Translations under genes and position numbers: made by a program
Notes under the pieces: generated by a model
Seen by the model: only the letters and a program-made list of their open reading frames with translations
Database searches by the model: none
What the model was told of the DNA's origin: nothing
NCBI GenBank assembly: GCA_026413885.1
Contig: JAOAKA010000008.1
Coordinates: 1-44,046 of the forward strand
Direction: 5' to 3'
DNA: 44,046 bases
DNA from: Sulfolobales archaeon
GTDB taxonomy: Archaea > Thermoproteota > Thermoprotei_A > Sulfolobales > NBVN01
Shown here: piece by piece, positions 15,818-24,089 of the stretch
Layout: each line of letters opens with the position of its first letter
How positions within the stretch are numbered: the stretch's first letter is position 1

Positions 15818-17011
15818 GTGATTAAATTGAGTTTAGATCCTGTGGAGGAACGTATTGTTGAACTATCTAAATCCCTCAGTAGCTACGTAATCGATATTAG
15901 AAGGAATATTCACGCACACCCCGAGTTGAGATTTGAGGAGTATAGAACATCTAAACTGGTTGAAGATGAATTAAGGAAACTGGGTTTTGAAGTCTATAGA
16001 GCGGCTGACACAGGAGTTATCGGAGTTCTAAAGTCTGGAGAGGGCAGAGTAGTTGCTCTTAGAGCCGATATGGATGCTCTCCCCGTACAGGAGGAAAACG
16101 ATGTGCCCTATAAGTCGAAAGTCCCGGGTAAGATGCACGCCTGCGGTCACGATGCTCACGTAGCTATGCTTCTTGGAGCTGCTAGAGTGTTATCAGCTAT
16201 GAGAGAGAAGCTAGTAGGCACGGTTAAGCTAGTATTTCAACCAGCTGAGGAAGGAGGTGCTGGAGCTAAGAAAATAGTTGAAGAAGGTGCTATAGACGGT
16301 GTAAACGCGATCTTCGGACTTCACGTCTGGTCTGAGCTTCCATCTGGTGTTATAGCAACTAGAAAAGGGCCTGCAAATGCTTCATCAACATCTATCTTAA
16401 TTAAAATTAAGGGACTCGGAGGACATGCGGCACATCCAGAGCTAACTAGAGACCCTACAGTACCAGCTGCAGATATATACAACGCCATCCAGAAGATAGT
16501 TTCGAGAAATATAGATGCGTTTACTCCTCTAGTTGTCTCAACACCTAGATTTGAAGCAAGTAGAGCGGGCAACGTAATACCGGATGCTGTCGAGATATAC
16601 GGTACTATAAGAGCTTTCGATATGTCTGTTAGAGATAGAGTACTTGAGAGAATAGAGAAAGTCGTTAAACACTACTCAGCTGCTTGGGACTGCGAAGGAA
16701 GTGTTGAAGTAATTGGAACACCGTACCCACCGGTAGTGAATACTCCAGAGCTAGCTGAATTCGCTCTAGCTATAGCAGGTAAGCTTGGTCCAGTATCTGA
16801 AGCACCTATGAGTATGGGTGCTGAAGACTTCTCCTTCTACCTACAGAAGGTGCCGGGTGCCTTCATAATACTTGGAGTGAAAAACGAGAGTAAAGGCGTG
16901 ATATACCCACACCACCACCCGAAGTTCGATGTCGATGAAGAAGTTCTGTGGAAAGGAACGGCACTGCACACTCTACTAGCATATAACTACTTAGTGAAAA
17001 AATCTGTATGA
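15818..17011 (+). CDS. M20 family metallo-amidohydrolase/carboxypeptidase
   Basis: The 397-residue protein belongs to the M20D group (hippurate/N-acyl-amino-acid amidohydrolase; thermostable carboxypeptidase CpsA of Sulfolobus). Visible motifs are HAHPELRFEEYRTSKLV, LRADMDALPVQE, the zinc-ligand segment MHACGHDAHVAMLLGAA, the catalytic glutamate pair in FQPAEEGGAGAKKI, FGLHVW, and a lid domain with GGHAAHPE. It hydrolyses N-acyl amino acids or short peptides in the cytoplasm. The GTG start is supported by a TATA box 28 bases upstream. It is convergent with rubrerythrin, with two bases between the stops. Confidence 0.9.
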   Translation: MIKLSLDPVEERIVELSKSLSSYVIDIRRNIHAHPELRFEEYRTSKLVEDELRKLGFEVYRAADTGVIGVLKSGEGRVVALRADMDALPVQEENDVPYKSKVPGKMHACGHDAHVAMLLGAARVLSAMREKLVGTVKLVFQPAEEGGAGAKKIVEEGAIDGVNAIFGLHVWSELPSGVIATRKGPANASSTSILIKIKGLGGHAAHPELTRDPTVPAADIYNAIQKIVSRNIDAFTPLVVSTPRFEASRAGNVIPDAVEIYGTIRAFDMSVRDRVLERIEKVVKHYSAAWDCEGSVEVIGTPYPPVVNTPELAEFALAIAGKLGPVSEAPMSMGAEDFSFYLQKVPGAFIILGVKNESKGVIYPHHHPKFDVDEEVLWKGTALHTLLAYNYLVKKSV

Positions 17012-17013
17012 AC

Positions 17014-17568
17014 TCAGAAGCCTTTGTATAGGTTTTTAGGTACGTTACATATAGGACACTTCTCAGGTGGTTCAGGACCTACGTAAGTGTGCCCGCAGAC
17101 AGGGCATATCCACACTTTTCCTTCTAGAGGCCAGTCTTCACCTCTGTCTACGTAGTTCTTAGCTTCTCTATAGAGTTTTGCGTGTATCTGCTCAGCCATG
17201 TATGCGTAGTGGAAGCTTCTCTCAGCTTCTTTCTCCCCCTGGTACTTAGCTATCTCCAGGAAAACAGGGTACATCTCGTTTACTTCGTACTCCTCCCCCA
17301 TATACCCTAGCTCAAGGTTCTTACTAGTGTTCCCGGGACCGATAGGTGTTCCAGAGTAGACCTTAGCTTCATCTTTATACTCTCTGAGAGCTCTATAGTG
17401 ATTGGTTGCGTGCACTAGCTCAGAGTAGGCTATAGCCTCGAAGAGTCTGGCTACGTTTTTAAAGCCTTCTCTCTTAGCTGCGTCAGCAAATATTAAGTAC
17501 CTAGTGTGCGCCATAGACTCTCCACCGAAAGCTGATAGCAGAGCATCTTTCACCATAAGTCTAACCAT
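17014..17568 (-). CDS. Rubrerythrin
   Basis: This non-heme iron peroxidase of anaerobes reduces hydrogen peroxide in the cytoplasm. Of 184 residues, the N-terminal about 145 form the diiron four-helix domain (GGESMAHTRYLIFADAAKREGF; YSELVHATNHYRAL; YHAYMAEQIHAKLY type ligands). The C-terminus is a rubredoxin domain with Cys155, Cys158, Cys171 and Cys174 for the FeS4 centre. The start is ATG 17568, with ATG 17556 (MVKDALLSAF) equally likely. A second ferritin-like gene lies 1.3 kb away. Their closeness suggests an oxidative-stress locus, although they are separate transcripts. Confidence 0.93.
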   Translation of the reverse strand: MVRLMVKDALLSAFGGESMAHTRYLIFADAAKREGFKNVARLFEAIAYSELVHATNHYRALREYKDEAKVYSGTPIGPGNTSKNLELGYMGEEYEVNEMYPVFLEIAKYQGEKEAERSFHYAYMAEQIHAKLYREAKNYVDRGEDWPLEGKVWICPVCGHTYVGPEPPEKCPICNVPKNLYKGF

Positions 17569-17723
17569 GTACTAACACCACAGTAGCTCCTCATACAGAC
17601 ATATAAACTCTACGTTTTCCTAGGTAAAAGAGCTTCACGTTCTATCTAAAGCGAGTAGTTGCTATATAAGAACACCCACCTTAACTTCAGTATTAGAGTG
17701 TACGTATTCTACTACGCTAAGCT

Positions 17724-17822
17724 CTAATCCACAAACTCTTCTTCCATAGAGGTTTCAGCAATCTTAGTAAACCAATCGTTATCATTAGGCAAGAAGTAGA
17801 CCGTGAAGAAGACCCAGACCAT
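17724..17822 (-). pseudogene. Possible fragment of a membrane protein gene
   Basis: A 32-codon frame from ATG 17822 to TAG 17724 gives MVWVFFTVYFLPNDNDWF followed by an acidic tail. In the same frame just upstream, past one TAG, is another hydrophobic run (LTAQVGLVALVAAG). Read through the stop, the two would form two adjacent helices with a hydrophilic end. It may be a micro-protein or the decayed 3' end of a membrane protein gene. No family recognised. Confidence 0.22.
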
Positions 17823-17928
17823 TGTTCCCTATCCTGCTGCTACAAGTGCTACTAGTCCTACTTGTGCTGTTAGTATTCATCGAAAAGCCGCTAGAGCTTC
17901 ACAAAACTGCTTTGATCAGGTCATGTAA

Positions 17929-18093
17929 CCATATGCTTTAAACACTCTATCTATCTCTAAGGACGGAATAAGTGTTATCGTTAAGGTTGCGGCGGATACG
18001 GGTGTGGAGACCCAGCCGTTCGACCTATACTCAGCTATGAATTCCACTATCTCTTTACCAGACCCGAACCGAAGTATATGCTGCAATACTTAG
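17929..18093 (+). pseudogene. Possible gene relic, 54 codons without a start codon
   Basis: A frame bounded by TAA at 17926-17928 and TAG at 18091-18093 reads as an amphipathic sequence (SISKDGISVIVKVAAD, then TGVETQPFDLYSAMNS). The only start codons within it are late. The translation looks more like a real protein than random frame, but I recognise no family. Confidence 0.2.
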
Positions 18094-18154
18094 TTCATGG
18101 AACACATAACTAAAAATATTTAGACTCTATACTAAAAGTTGTAGAGTATTCAAT

Positions 18155-18778
18155 CTAATGTAACTGAAAGCTTTTAACTAGCGACCCTAAAATCTCTCTA
18201 CCTCTCCAAAGTATGGGGTTTCCGTGACTTGGAAATATGTGGGTGAAGTCGTAATTAAGTAGCTTAATTATCGATTCTCTATTTTCCTGCGGGTCTCGCG
18301 AGTAGTGGTGGTACATTTCATGTAGAACCCCACTCTCTTCGTATACAAGGTCTCCTACAAAGAGAGCTTTCCTTTCTCTATCCAGGAGACAGGAACTCCC
18401 TGAGGTATGTCCTGGAGTATGAATTACTAGAAGACCGAACAACTCACTCCCATCTTCAACCACCATATCTACGTCAACAGGCTCGAACTTCCTTCTTCCA
18501 GGTATATCACCATGGATGTACGGAACTTCGTCTCGGTGTGCTACAACTCTAGCACCTGTTGCTTCCTTCAAGTACTTGAGGCCTCCAACGTGGTCCCAAT
18601 GTGCGTGAGTTACGAATATAGCATCTATCTTCTTCCCTAAAGCACTTACATACGAAAGCACCTTCTCTGAGTCACTAGGTATGCCTGCATCGACTAAGAG
18701 AATTTCGGTAGCTGTGTCTATTAGATACATGTTGGATATTTCTCCCCTAATTATGTGTATACCTCTAAGAAGCTCCAA
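18155..18778 (-). CDS. Metallo-beta-lactamase fold hydrolase
   Basis: The 207-residue protein has the zinc motif THAHWDHVGG (His58, His60, Asp62, His63), IHTPGHTSGSSCLL, the bridging aspartate in FVGDLVYEESG and a last His in IFPSHGNPI. This is the compact glyoxalase-II/MBL architecture without extra domains. Activities in this group include thioester, lactone and sulfur-compound hydrolysis, so substrate is open. The ATG start at 18778 matches the usual N-terminus (GIHIIRGEISNMYLID). It stands alone and is divergent from the MFS transporter gene. Confidence 0.88.
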   Translation of the reverse strand: MELLRGIHIIRGEISNMYLIDTATEILLVDAGIPSDSEKVLSYVSALGKKIDAIFVTHAHWDHVGGLKYLKEATGARVVAHRDEVPYIHGDIPGRRKFEPVDVDMVVEDGSELFGLLVIHTPGHTSGSSCLLDRERKALFVGDLVYEESGVLHEMYHHYSRDPQENRESIIKLLNYDFTHIFPSHGNPILWRGREILGSLVKSFQLH

Positions 18779-19018
18779 CTCAATCTCCAGAGTAGTTACT
18801 TAGATTTAAATTAATACCTATCGTAACTGTGCTACATAACCAACTATATCTCAGAGATATGCTAACTGAGAAAAAGCTCCAACTACATGTGAGAGAAATG
18901 TGTGAGTTAGCGCTATCACACCGGAAACCCGCGGTTTTACAGCTGTTTCAGATGTTTAAGAAGCAATACTACACAGTGAACTTATTTTCTTCGAGTAGTG
19001 TTTAGTGAGGTATATATA

Positions 19019-20242
19019 ATGAATAGCGCACGCTATATCTACGTGTTAATTGGAATGATTTCTCTACTAGCTGTCGGCTGGAGGAATACCATTTCTGTTT
19101 TCTATCAATACCTCATGGATGTCTATGGAGTAGAGAGTGTATTTCAGATAGCAGCATACATCGCAGTAGCGAGCAGTGTTGGTGTAGTGACTTCACCTCT
19201 CTTCGGAGCTATCTACGATAAAAGAGGTCCATCAATACCTCTCACGATCGGCGCAGTATCGCAGACTGCTTCCGGAGTTCTCGCGTTTTTCATGAAGTCT
19301 AGACCGTGGGGTGAAGCCATTTGGTTCTGGTATGCTGCTGCTGTAGCTGCCGGCTTTGTCTTTCCCTCAGTAGTTACCTCTGTTAATCCAACTGTTATGA
19401 AGTCCATCAAGTCTAGCCCTCAGCTTGCTTTAGCAGTAGCGCAGACCGGCTCATATATGGCTCTCACATTTTGGTCACCACTCATTACGCGCTTGATACC
19501 CTATGTAGGCCCTATTGAAACCTACTCAATAGCTTCACTTATCACTACACTCGTACTAGGTATATGTGCAGTCGCATACAGAGGAGTTAAACCACAGAGT
19601 ACTCGAACCAGTAATGCTATCAGTAGCTCTAGATGGAGAATCTACTCAATCATGCTGGTCTCGATATTTCTAATTGCTACATCATCGATCGCTATACTGA
19701 GTTATCTAGCACCTATAGCTTCTGAAATATGTGTTCACTCAGGGATCTCACGAGGGGAATGTATACTAGTATATACCCCAGCCGTAATGAGTGCTGCTGG
19801 AGTTCTACAGAGTATTGGTGGATTCTTCTGGGGTTTTCTAGCAGCTAAAACACATACTTTAACTACGATCTTCATTCTCTACCTCACTAAGGTGTTTTCA
19901 TCTCTTGCTACAGTATATCTGAGTAGTTTAAATAGCTGGCTAGCTATACTAACTCTCTTACTGAGGCTTTTCGCATTTGGTGGGGAGCCGGTTGTCCACA
20001 TGGTCATTATTCCAGTACTGCTTGGAGGAGAAAGCATTGGGAAAGCTCTAGGTCTGCAGATCTCAGTGGTGATGCTCTCATCTATAGTTGGTCCCTCAAT
20101 AGGGGGTATAATCAGAGATGTGTCAGGGTCTTATATACTAACTGTTGCTGGCTCAGCAATTCTAACTACCTCAGCACTTCTCCCACTACTAGCTGTATCT
20201 TACTCGTCTATGGACCGGTATGTGAAGAAAACCAGGAAGTAA
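19019..20242 (+). CDS. Major facilitator superfamily transporter
   Basis: The 407-residue protein has 12 predicted helices. The loop between helices 2 and 3 carries the MFS motif A variant GAIYDKRGPSIPLTIG near residues 67-82, and a central hydrophilic loop lies near residues 195-210. The overall look resembles the oxalate/formate antiporter group (monocarboxylate-type carriers), but substrate is not provable. ATG 19019 is preferred to the in-frame GTG 18998, because a TATA-like CTTATTTTCT at 18981-18990 is too close to 18998 and well spaced for a start near 19010. The gene is convergent with an unknown gene, with five bases between the stops. Confidence 0.85.
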   Translation: MNSARYIYVLIGMISLLAVGWRNTISVFYQYLMDVYGVESVFQIAAYIAVASSVGVVTSPLFGAIYDKRGPSIPLTIGAVSQTASGVLAFFMKSRPWGEAIWFWYAAAVAAGFVFPSVVTSVNPTVMKSIKSSPQLALAVAQTGSYMALTFWSPLITRLIPYVGPIETYSIASLITTLVLGICAVAYRGVKPQSTRTSNAISSSRWRIYSIMLVSIFLIATSSIAILSYLAPIASEICVHSGISRGECILVYTPAVMSAAGVLQSIGGFFWGFLAAKTHTLTTIFILYLTKVFSSLATVYLSSLNSWLAILTLLLRLFAFGGEPVVHMVIIPVLLGGESIGKALGLQISVVMLSSIVGPSIGGIIRDVSGSYILTVAGSAILTTSALLPLLAVSYSSMDRYVKKTRK

Positions 20243-20247
20243 ACATA

Positions 20248-21126
20248 CTATAGTATCTCCTCTCTCTCAACCCTCCGGGTGGGAGATGACTCAAGAACTA
20301 ATTTAACACTGACTAAGCCTTCTGAGTACCCGGAGATATGGGGGTATTTACTTAGGTTTACTTCTCTAGATAGCTTGAAGAGGTCGATGCTATCCTTATG
20401 GAAAACCAGTATCTTTAGTTTAGTTAATCCCTCAAGTCTACCCCACTCTTCAAGACCTAGCTTATCAGACCTGACTATAGTTGCACATATCTTAGTCGGT
20501 AAGTATTTCAACGGCTTAACGCAGACTTCTACACGAACCTCTCCAACTCTCACACTCTCTCCTAGCTCTTTCACGATTCTATAGATTCCTCTCCCAGCGT
20601 CGTACACGAGTCTCCACGAGGGAAGGTCGTGCCGCAGTGAAGTAGCTCTAGCTTGATAGTATCCGCTAACTAACTCTACCACACCTTCCGCTAGCGACGC
20701 ATCTTCAAAAACATCAACTCGCTTAGTGAGTCTAGGAGTAACTAGCGGATTTAAACAAACTATAAACGTGTTTCTATACTGCTCTGAAATCACTCTAATA
20801 GCCGGTGCCTCAAGGTAGCCGGACCCTCCCGCGTCTAGAGCTAGTAGGTAGCTGCTGAAGCACAGATCCCTATAGGATACATAGTTGAGAGATATCTTTG
20901 AGATAGCTGAAAACCCTACCACTGTGCGGCGACTTCTTCTACTGTGAGTCGATACGTAAACCTTGCCGAGTTCTCCTTCAGTATGTCCAGGCAGAGATAT
21001 ACCGCTATCTGAAGTCACCAGAATTTTCTTAATTGCTAATACCGCCTTTGAGGACCTACTGTAGATCAACATCTTCCGGGAGTAGACTAAAGTAAGTATA
21101 GATAGTGCTATAGATAAAGCTACCAC
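20248..21126 (-). CDS. Unknown membrane-anchored protein
   Basis: The 292-residue protein is not recognised. One hydrophobic helix lies at the extreme N-terminus (about residues 2-18), followed by a basic segment and a soluble domain of about 260 residues rich in beta-type sequence. The middle contains YLLALDAGGSGYLEAPAIRVISEQ and the second half contains paired strands such as VRVGEVRVEVCVKPLKYLPTK. The topology, with an anchor followed by an external or cytosolic domain, vaguely recalls DUF58-type proteins, but I do not see their signature. The start is GTG at 21126, the first start codon after an in-frame TGA. No operon partner is visible. Confidence 0.6.
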   Translation of the reverse strand: MVALSIALSILTLVYSRKMLIYSRSSKAVLAIKKILVTSDSGISLPGHTEGELGKVYVSTHSRRSRRTVVGFSAISKISLNYVSYRDLCFSSYLLALDAGGSGYLEAPAIRVISEQYRNTFIVCLNPLVTPRLTKRVDVFEDASLAEGVVELVSGYYQARATSLRHDLPSWRLVYDAGRGIYRIVKELGESVRVGEVRVEVCVKPLKYLPTKICATIVRSDKLGLEEWGRLEGLTKLKILVFHKDSIDLFKLSREVNLSKYPHISGYSEGLVSVKLVLESSPTRRVEREEIL

Positions 21127-21268
21127 TAGTAGTAGTGAGTTCTCTATAACTCACCCTACTATGTCTTTTTAAGTAGCTATAAAGCCTGGTTCAGCTGTGT
21201 TTATGTAGGGCTAAATAGTTAACTAGACAGTGTGTGCACTAATTTTCAAGGGTTTACCTATGTTTCAG

Positions 21269-21284
21269 TATTGAACGTTCAATA
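21269..21284. promoter_or_regulatory. Perfect 16-bp palindrome upstream of the pdxST promoter, candidate operator
   Basis: TATTGAACGTTCAATA is identical to its reverse complement and ends three bases before the TATA-like box of the pdxS gene. Dimeric winged-helix regulators bind such sites. The third gene of the operon encodes a winged helix, which makes it the obvious candidate ligand. Binding is inferred. Confidence 0.5.
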
Positions 21285-21287
21285 ACA

Positions 21288-21297
21288 GTTATTTTTA
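21288..21297 (+). promoter_or_regulatory. TATA-like box for the pdxST operon
   Basis: GTTATTTTTA lies 33 bases (centre) before GTG 21325 and would place transcription start near 21317. It is too close to the in-frame GTG at 21298 for that codon to be used, so it supports the shorter PdxS. Confidence 0.45.
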
Positions 21298-21324
21298 GTG
21301 TTGAGATCTATCGGTGGTGAGACA

Positions 21325-22347
21325 GTGTTTAAACTCGTAGATTCGTATGTCTATATCGAGAAATTGAGAGACCTCATCTACCAGCTACTGGAAGCTAGAG
21401 ATAGAGCTAGAAGTGAGTACTCTACAGCGGCTCCCAATAACCCTGCGATAGAGGTTGGAAGCACTTTAGTTAAGCTAGGATTTATCTCTATGCTTAAAGG
21501 AGGTGTTATAATGGATGTTACAAACGAGAAGCAAGCTGAGATAGCTGAAGATGCTGGTGCTGTCGGAGTTATGGTTTTAGATAAACTCCCCTACGATGTG
21601 AGAACATCTGGTGGTGTAGCTAGAACAGCTGGTTTAGACGTCATTAAGAATGTCATGGAGACTATAACAATTCCTGTTTCAGCTAAGTGTAGAATAGGCC
21701 ATAGAGAGGAAGCAAGACTACTCGAAGAAATAGGTGTAGACTTAATAGATGAGAGTGAGGTTCTGACACCTGTAGACGACAAGGTGCATATCAATAAATG
21801 GGAGTTTAAGACACCGTTCGTTAATGGTGCTAGAAGTCTACCGGAAGCTTTGAGGAGGATCTACGAGGGAGCGTCTATGATTAGAACTAAGGGAGAGCCT
21901 GGGACTGGAAATGTAGCAGAAGCTGTAAAGCATATGAAGGCTGTAGTTAGAGATATAGCTACTCTGAGAGGGTACTACGAGTCAGGCTATCTAGAGGGCC
22001 TCTGGATCTACGCGAAAGAGAATAACGCACCCTACGAGCTAGTGGTTCTCACAGCTAAACTCAGTAGAGTACCTGTAGTTAACTTCGCAGCTGGCGGTAT
22101 TGCGACACCAGCTGACGCAGCTCTCATGATGTGGCTAGGTTCAGACGGTGTCTTCGTCGGCTCGGGAATCTTTAAGAGTGCTGACCCAGAAGCTAGAGCT
22201 AGAGCTATAGTGCTGGCAACTACGTTCTACGACGACCCTGAGACTGTTGTAGAAGCACAGAGGATGGTATCTGAGAGAGCGTCTATGCTTGGAATAGACG
22301 TTAAGACTTTGAAGCCTGAGGAGCTAATGCAGACCAGAGGTGTGTGA
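21325..22347 (+). CDS. pdxS: Pyridoxal 5'-phosphate synthase, synthase subunit
   Basis: PdxS builds PLP from ribose 5-phosphate, glyceraldehyde 3-phosphate and ammonia delivered by PdxT. Numbered from GTG 21325 (340 residues), Asp64 (GGVIMDVTN), Lys87 ([10 protein letters not shown]) and Lys189 ([11 protein letters not shown]) correspond to the three catalytic residues of the family. [20 protein letters not shown] is the phosphate site. The N-terminus before MLKGG is some 40 residues longer than in bacterial PdxS, an all-helical extension ([20 protein letters not shown]). The stop is one base before the pdxT ATG. First gene of a three-gene operon. Confidence 0.96.
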   Translation: MFKLVDSYVYIEKLRDLIYQLLEARDRARSEYSTAAPNNPAIEVGSTLVKLGFISMLKGGVIMDVTNEKQAEIAEDAGAVGVMVLDKLPYDVRTSGGVARTAGLDVIKNVMETITIPVSAKCRIGHREEARLLEEIGVDLIDESEVLTPVDDKVHINKWEFKTPFVNGARSLPEALRRIYEGASMIRTKGEPGTGNVAEAVKHMKAVVRDIATLRGYYESGYLEGLWIYAKENNAPYELVVLTAKLSRVPVVNFAAGGIATPADAALMMWLGSDGVFVGSGIFKSADPEARARAIVLATTFYDDPETVVEAQRMVSERASMLGIDVKTLKPEELMQTRGV

Positions 22348-22348
22348 T

Positions 22349-22948
22349 ATGGTTAAAGTAGGAGTAGTAGCTGTTCAAGGAGACTTCCTAGAGCACATAC
22401 AAGCACTTAGAGAACTAAGTGGAGTTGAGCCTGTAGTTGTGAAATCAGCTAGAGATTTAAGTGATGTAGATGCTCTCGTAATCCCCGGAGGTGAGTCAAC
22501 AACTATAGGTAGCTTAATGAGGGTTAAGGGACTAGACGCAGCTATAGTCGATCTTGCTGAGAGAGGAATTCCTATAATGGGAACATGTGCTGGTGCTATA
22601 ATTCTAGCTAAGAGAGTTGTTGATAGAGTTGTCGGTGAGACAGGTCAGTTCCTCCTGAGTTTGATGGATATAGCTGTAGTTAGGAATGCTTTCGGTAGGC
22701 AGAGAGAGTCGTTTACGACAGACGTCTATGTTGACGGTGTTGGGAAAGTTAGAGCTATCTTCATAAGGGCTCCCGCAATAGTTGAAGCTTGGGGTGAGGC
22801 CAGGATCCTGGCCTACGTAGATCACTATAGCTCAGGTAAGGTGGGTGCTGTAGCTATCGAGAGAAATCTACTTACGACAACATTTCACCCAGAGCTGTCT
22901 GGAGACTTGAAGATCTATGAGTACCTACTATCTATGGCTAAGAGATAG
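22349..22948 (+). CDS. pdxT: Pyridoxal 5'-phosphate synthase, glutaminase subunit
   Basis: This class I glutamine amidotransferase supplies ammonia to PdxS. From ATG 22349 (199 residues) the landmarks are VGVVAVQGDFLEH at the N-terminus, GGEST (47-51) of the oxyanion loop, the nucleophile Cys80 in GTCAGAI, and the His-Glu pair in TTFHPELSGD near the C-terminus. A GTG at 22340 would overlap pdxS by eight bases and add three residues; the ATG is the more natural start. It is followed six bases later by the threonine-synthase-like winged-helix gene. Confidence 0.96.
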   Translation: MVKVGVVAVQGDFLEHIQALRELSGVEPVVVKSARDLSDVDALVIPGGESTTIGSLMRVKGLDAAIVDLAERGIPIMGTCAGAIILAKRVVDRVVGETGQFLLSLMDIAVVRNAFGRQRESFTTDVYVDGVGKVRAIFIRAPAIVEAWGEARILAYVDHYSSGKVGAVAIERNLLTTTFHPELSGDLKIYEYLLSMAKR

Positions 22949-22954
22949 CTGTCT

Positions 22955-24082
22955 ATGCTGTGTGAAGCAGAACATGTTCTTGTTTGTGCTAGATGCGGCA
23001 GAGTATTTAAACGAGTAGTATTCAGATGCCCCAGCTGCGGAGGTCTAACCATCTTTAAGTATTCAGATAAGTCTTTTAGTGTAGATAAGTCTTATCCCGG
23101 TATATGGAGGTATAGATTTCAACTACCTAAGATCTCCAAGACTATCTCGAGAGGTGAGGGTTTAACACCGATCAACAAGGTCATGGGGGTATTAGTCAAG
23201 AATGAGCGCTTCAATCCTACTGGTACATATGCAGATAGAGCTTCATCTATTATATCTAGCTACCTATTGTCGAGCGGTATTGATAGAGTTAGAGTGAGAT
23301 TTGAGGAAGATTTCACATACTCTCTAGCTTACTATCTCGATGGAGCTCTCCAGGTCGAGATATTAGTTGACGACCCACTATCTCTAGATTACTCCGATAT
23401 AGCTGTGCTATCGAGAGCTGAGGGTGTGTCTTTAAGTTTAGAGAGTAGTAGCTTGGGAGAAAGCTATCTAAGCTACGTTAATCCGCTAACAATCGAGGGA
23501 CTTAAAACTATATCGTTCGAAATCTACGAGAGGAAAGTAGGTGTCGATAGAGTAGTAGTTCCGGCTAAAACTGGTCTCCTAGCTTTCTCTATCTGGAAGG
23601 GGTTCAAGGACCTAGAGGAAATAGGTCTAGATATTCCTTATGAAGTAGCCGCTGTCTTTATTAAAGGCTCTAAGAATTCTTTTCCACTAGACCTAGCTAG
23701 ATATGTAAAGGTCTACGAAATAGAGCGAGATGAAGTACTTAGATCTCTTTTGAAGTTGTGTAAGAAGGGCTTCGTAATTAAACCACTCTCGGCTCTAGCA
23801 TTCACTCTATCAGATATTCTCAGTAATTCACTAGCTATAGTAACAATGGGGTTCAGGTCTCTTGTACGTAGTAATACTAGAAATACAAATGTACGTAGAG
23901 AAATACTTCAGGTCTTAAAGAGCTACGGAGAAGCTACTGCTTACGAAGTATGGAAGAAACTCCCCATCTACACACTTCGCGGAATATACAAAGTCATGAG
24001 CTCGATGGAGGAGAGAGGTGAAATCTGCGTGGAAATTAGATCGAGAGGAGCACGTAAGGTTAAGTACTACAGAATGTGCTAG
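22955..24082 (+). CDS. Threonine-synthase-fold pseudoenzyme fused to a winged-helix domain
   Basis: The 375-residue protein has three parts. First is an N-terminal zinc ribbon (Cys11, Cys14, Cys25, Cys28) as in archaeal threonine synthases. Second is a fold-type II domain with GLTPINKV, NPTGTYADR (87-95) and NPLTIEGLKTISFEIYE. Third is a C-terminal winged helix (about 312-375, NVRREILQVL...GIYKVMSSMEERGEI). The residue that should be the PLP lysine is Ala93. The substrate loop (S/T-GNT) is replaced near FEEDFTYSLAYYL and the PLP phosphate loop near VVPAKTGLLAFS. Catalysis is therefore very unlikely. It is six bases after pdxT in the same operon. A ligand-sensing transcription regulator is inferred; I know of no named family for this architecture. 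Confidence 0.8.
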   Translation: MLCEAEHVLVCARCGRVFKRVVFRCPSCGGLTIFKYSDKSFSVDKSYPGIWRYRFQLPKISKTISRGEGLTPINKVMGVLVKNERFNPTGTYADRASSIISSYLLSSGIDRVRVRFEEDFTYSLAYYLDGALQVEILVDDPLSLDYSDIAVLSRAEGVSLSLESSSLGESYLSYVNPLTIEGLKTISFEIYERKVGVDRVVVPAKTGLLAFSIWKGFKDLEEIGLDIPYEVAAVFIKGSKNSFPLDLARYVKVYEIERDEVLRSLLKLCKKGFVIKPLSALAFTLSDILSNSLAIVTMGFRSLVRSNTRNTNVRREILQVLKSYGEATAYEVWKKLPIYTLRGIYKVMSSMEERGEICVEIRSRGARKVKYYRMC

Positions 24083-24089
24083 CCCCGAT

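Larger units (their letters stand above)
17569..18154. other. 586-base gap with possible gene relics
   Basis: No full gene is visible. Two short open frames have protein-like composition, one on each strand (17724-17822 minus and 17929-18093 plus), and are listed separately. I saw no tRNA-like fold. The stretch could hold remnants of decayed genes or an unrecognised small RNA. Confidence 0.4.

Noticed and set aside
22955-24082. Annotation as threonine synthase (ThrC)
   Set aside because: The PLP lysine is Ala93 and both cofactor/substrate loops are lost, so the catalytic function is not credible.
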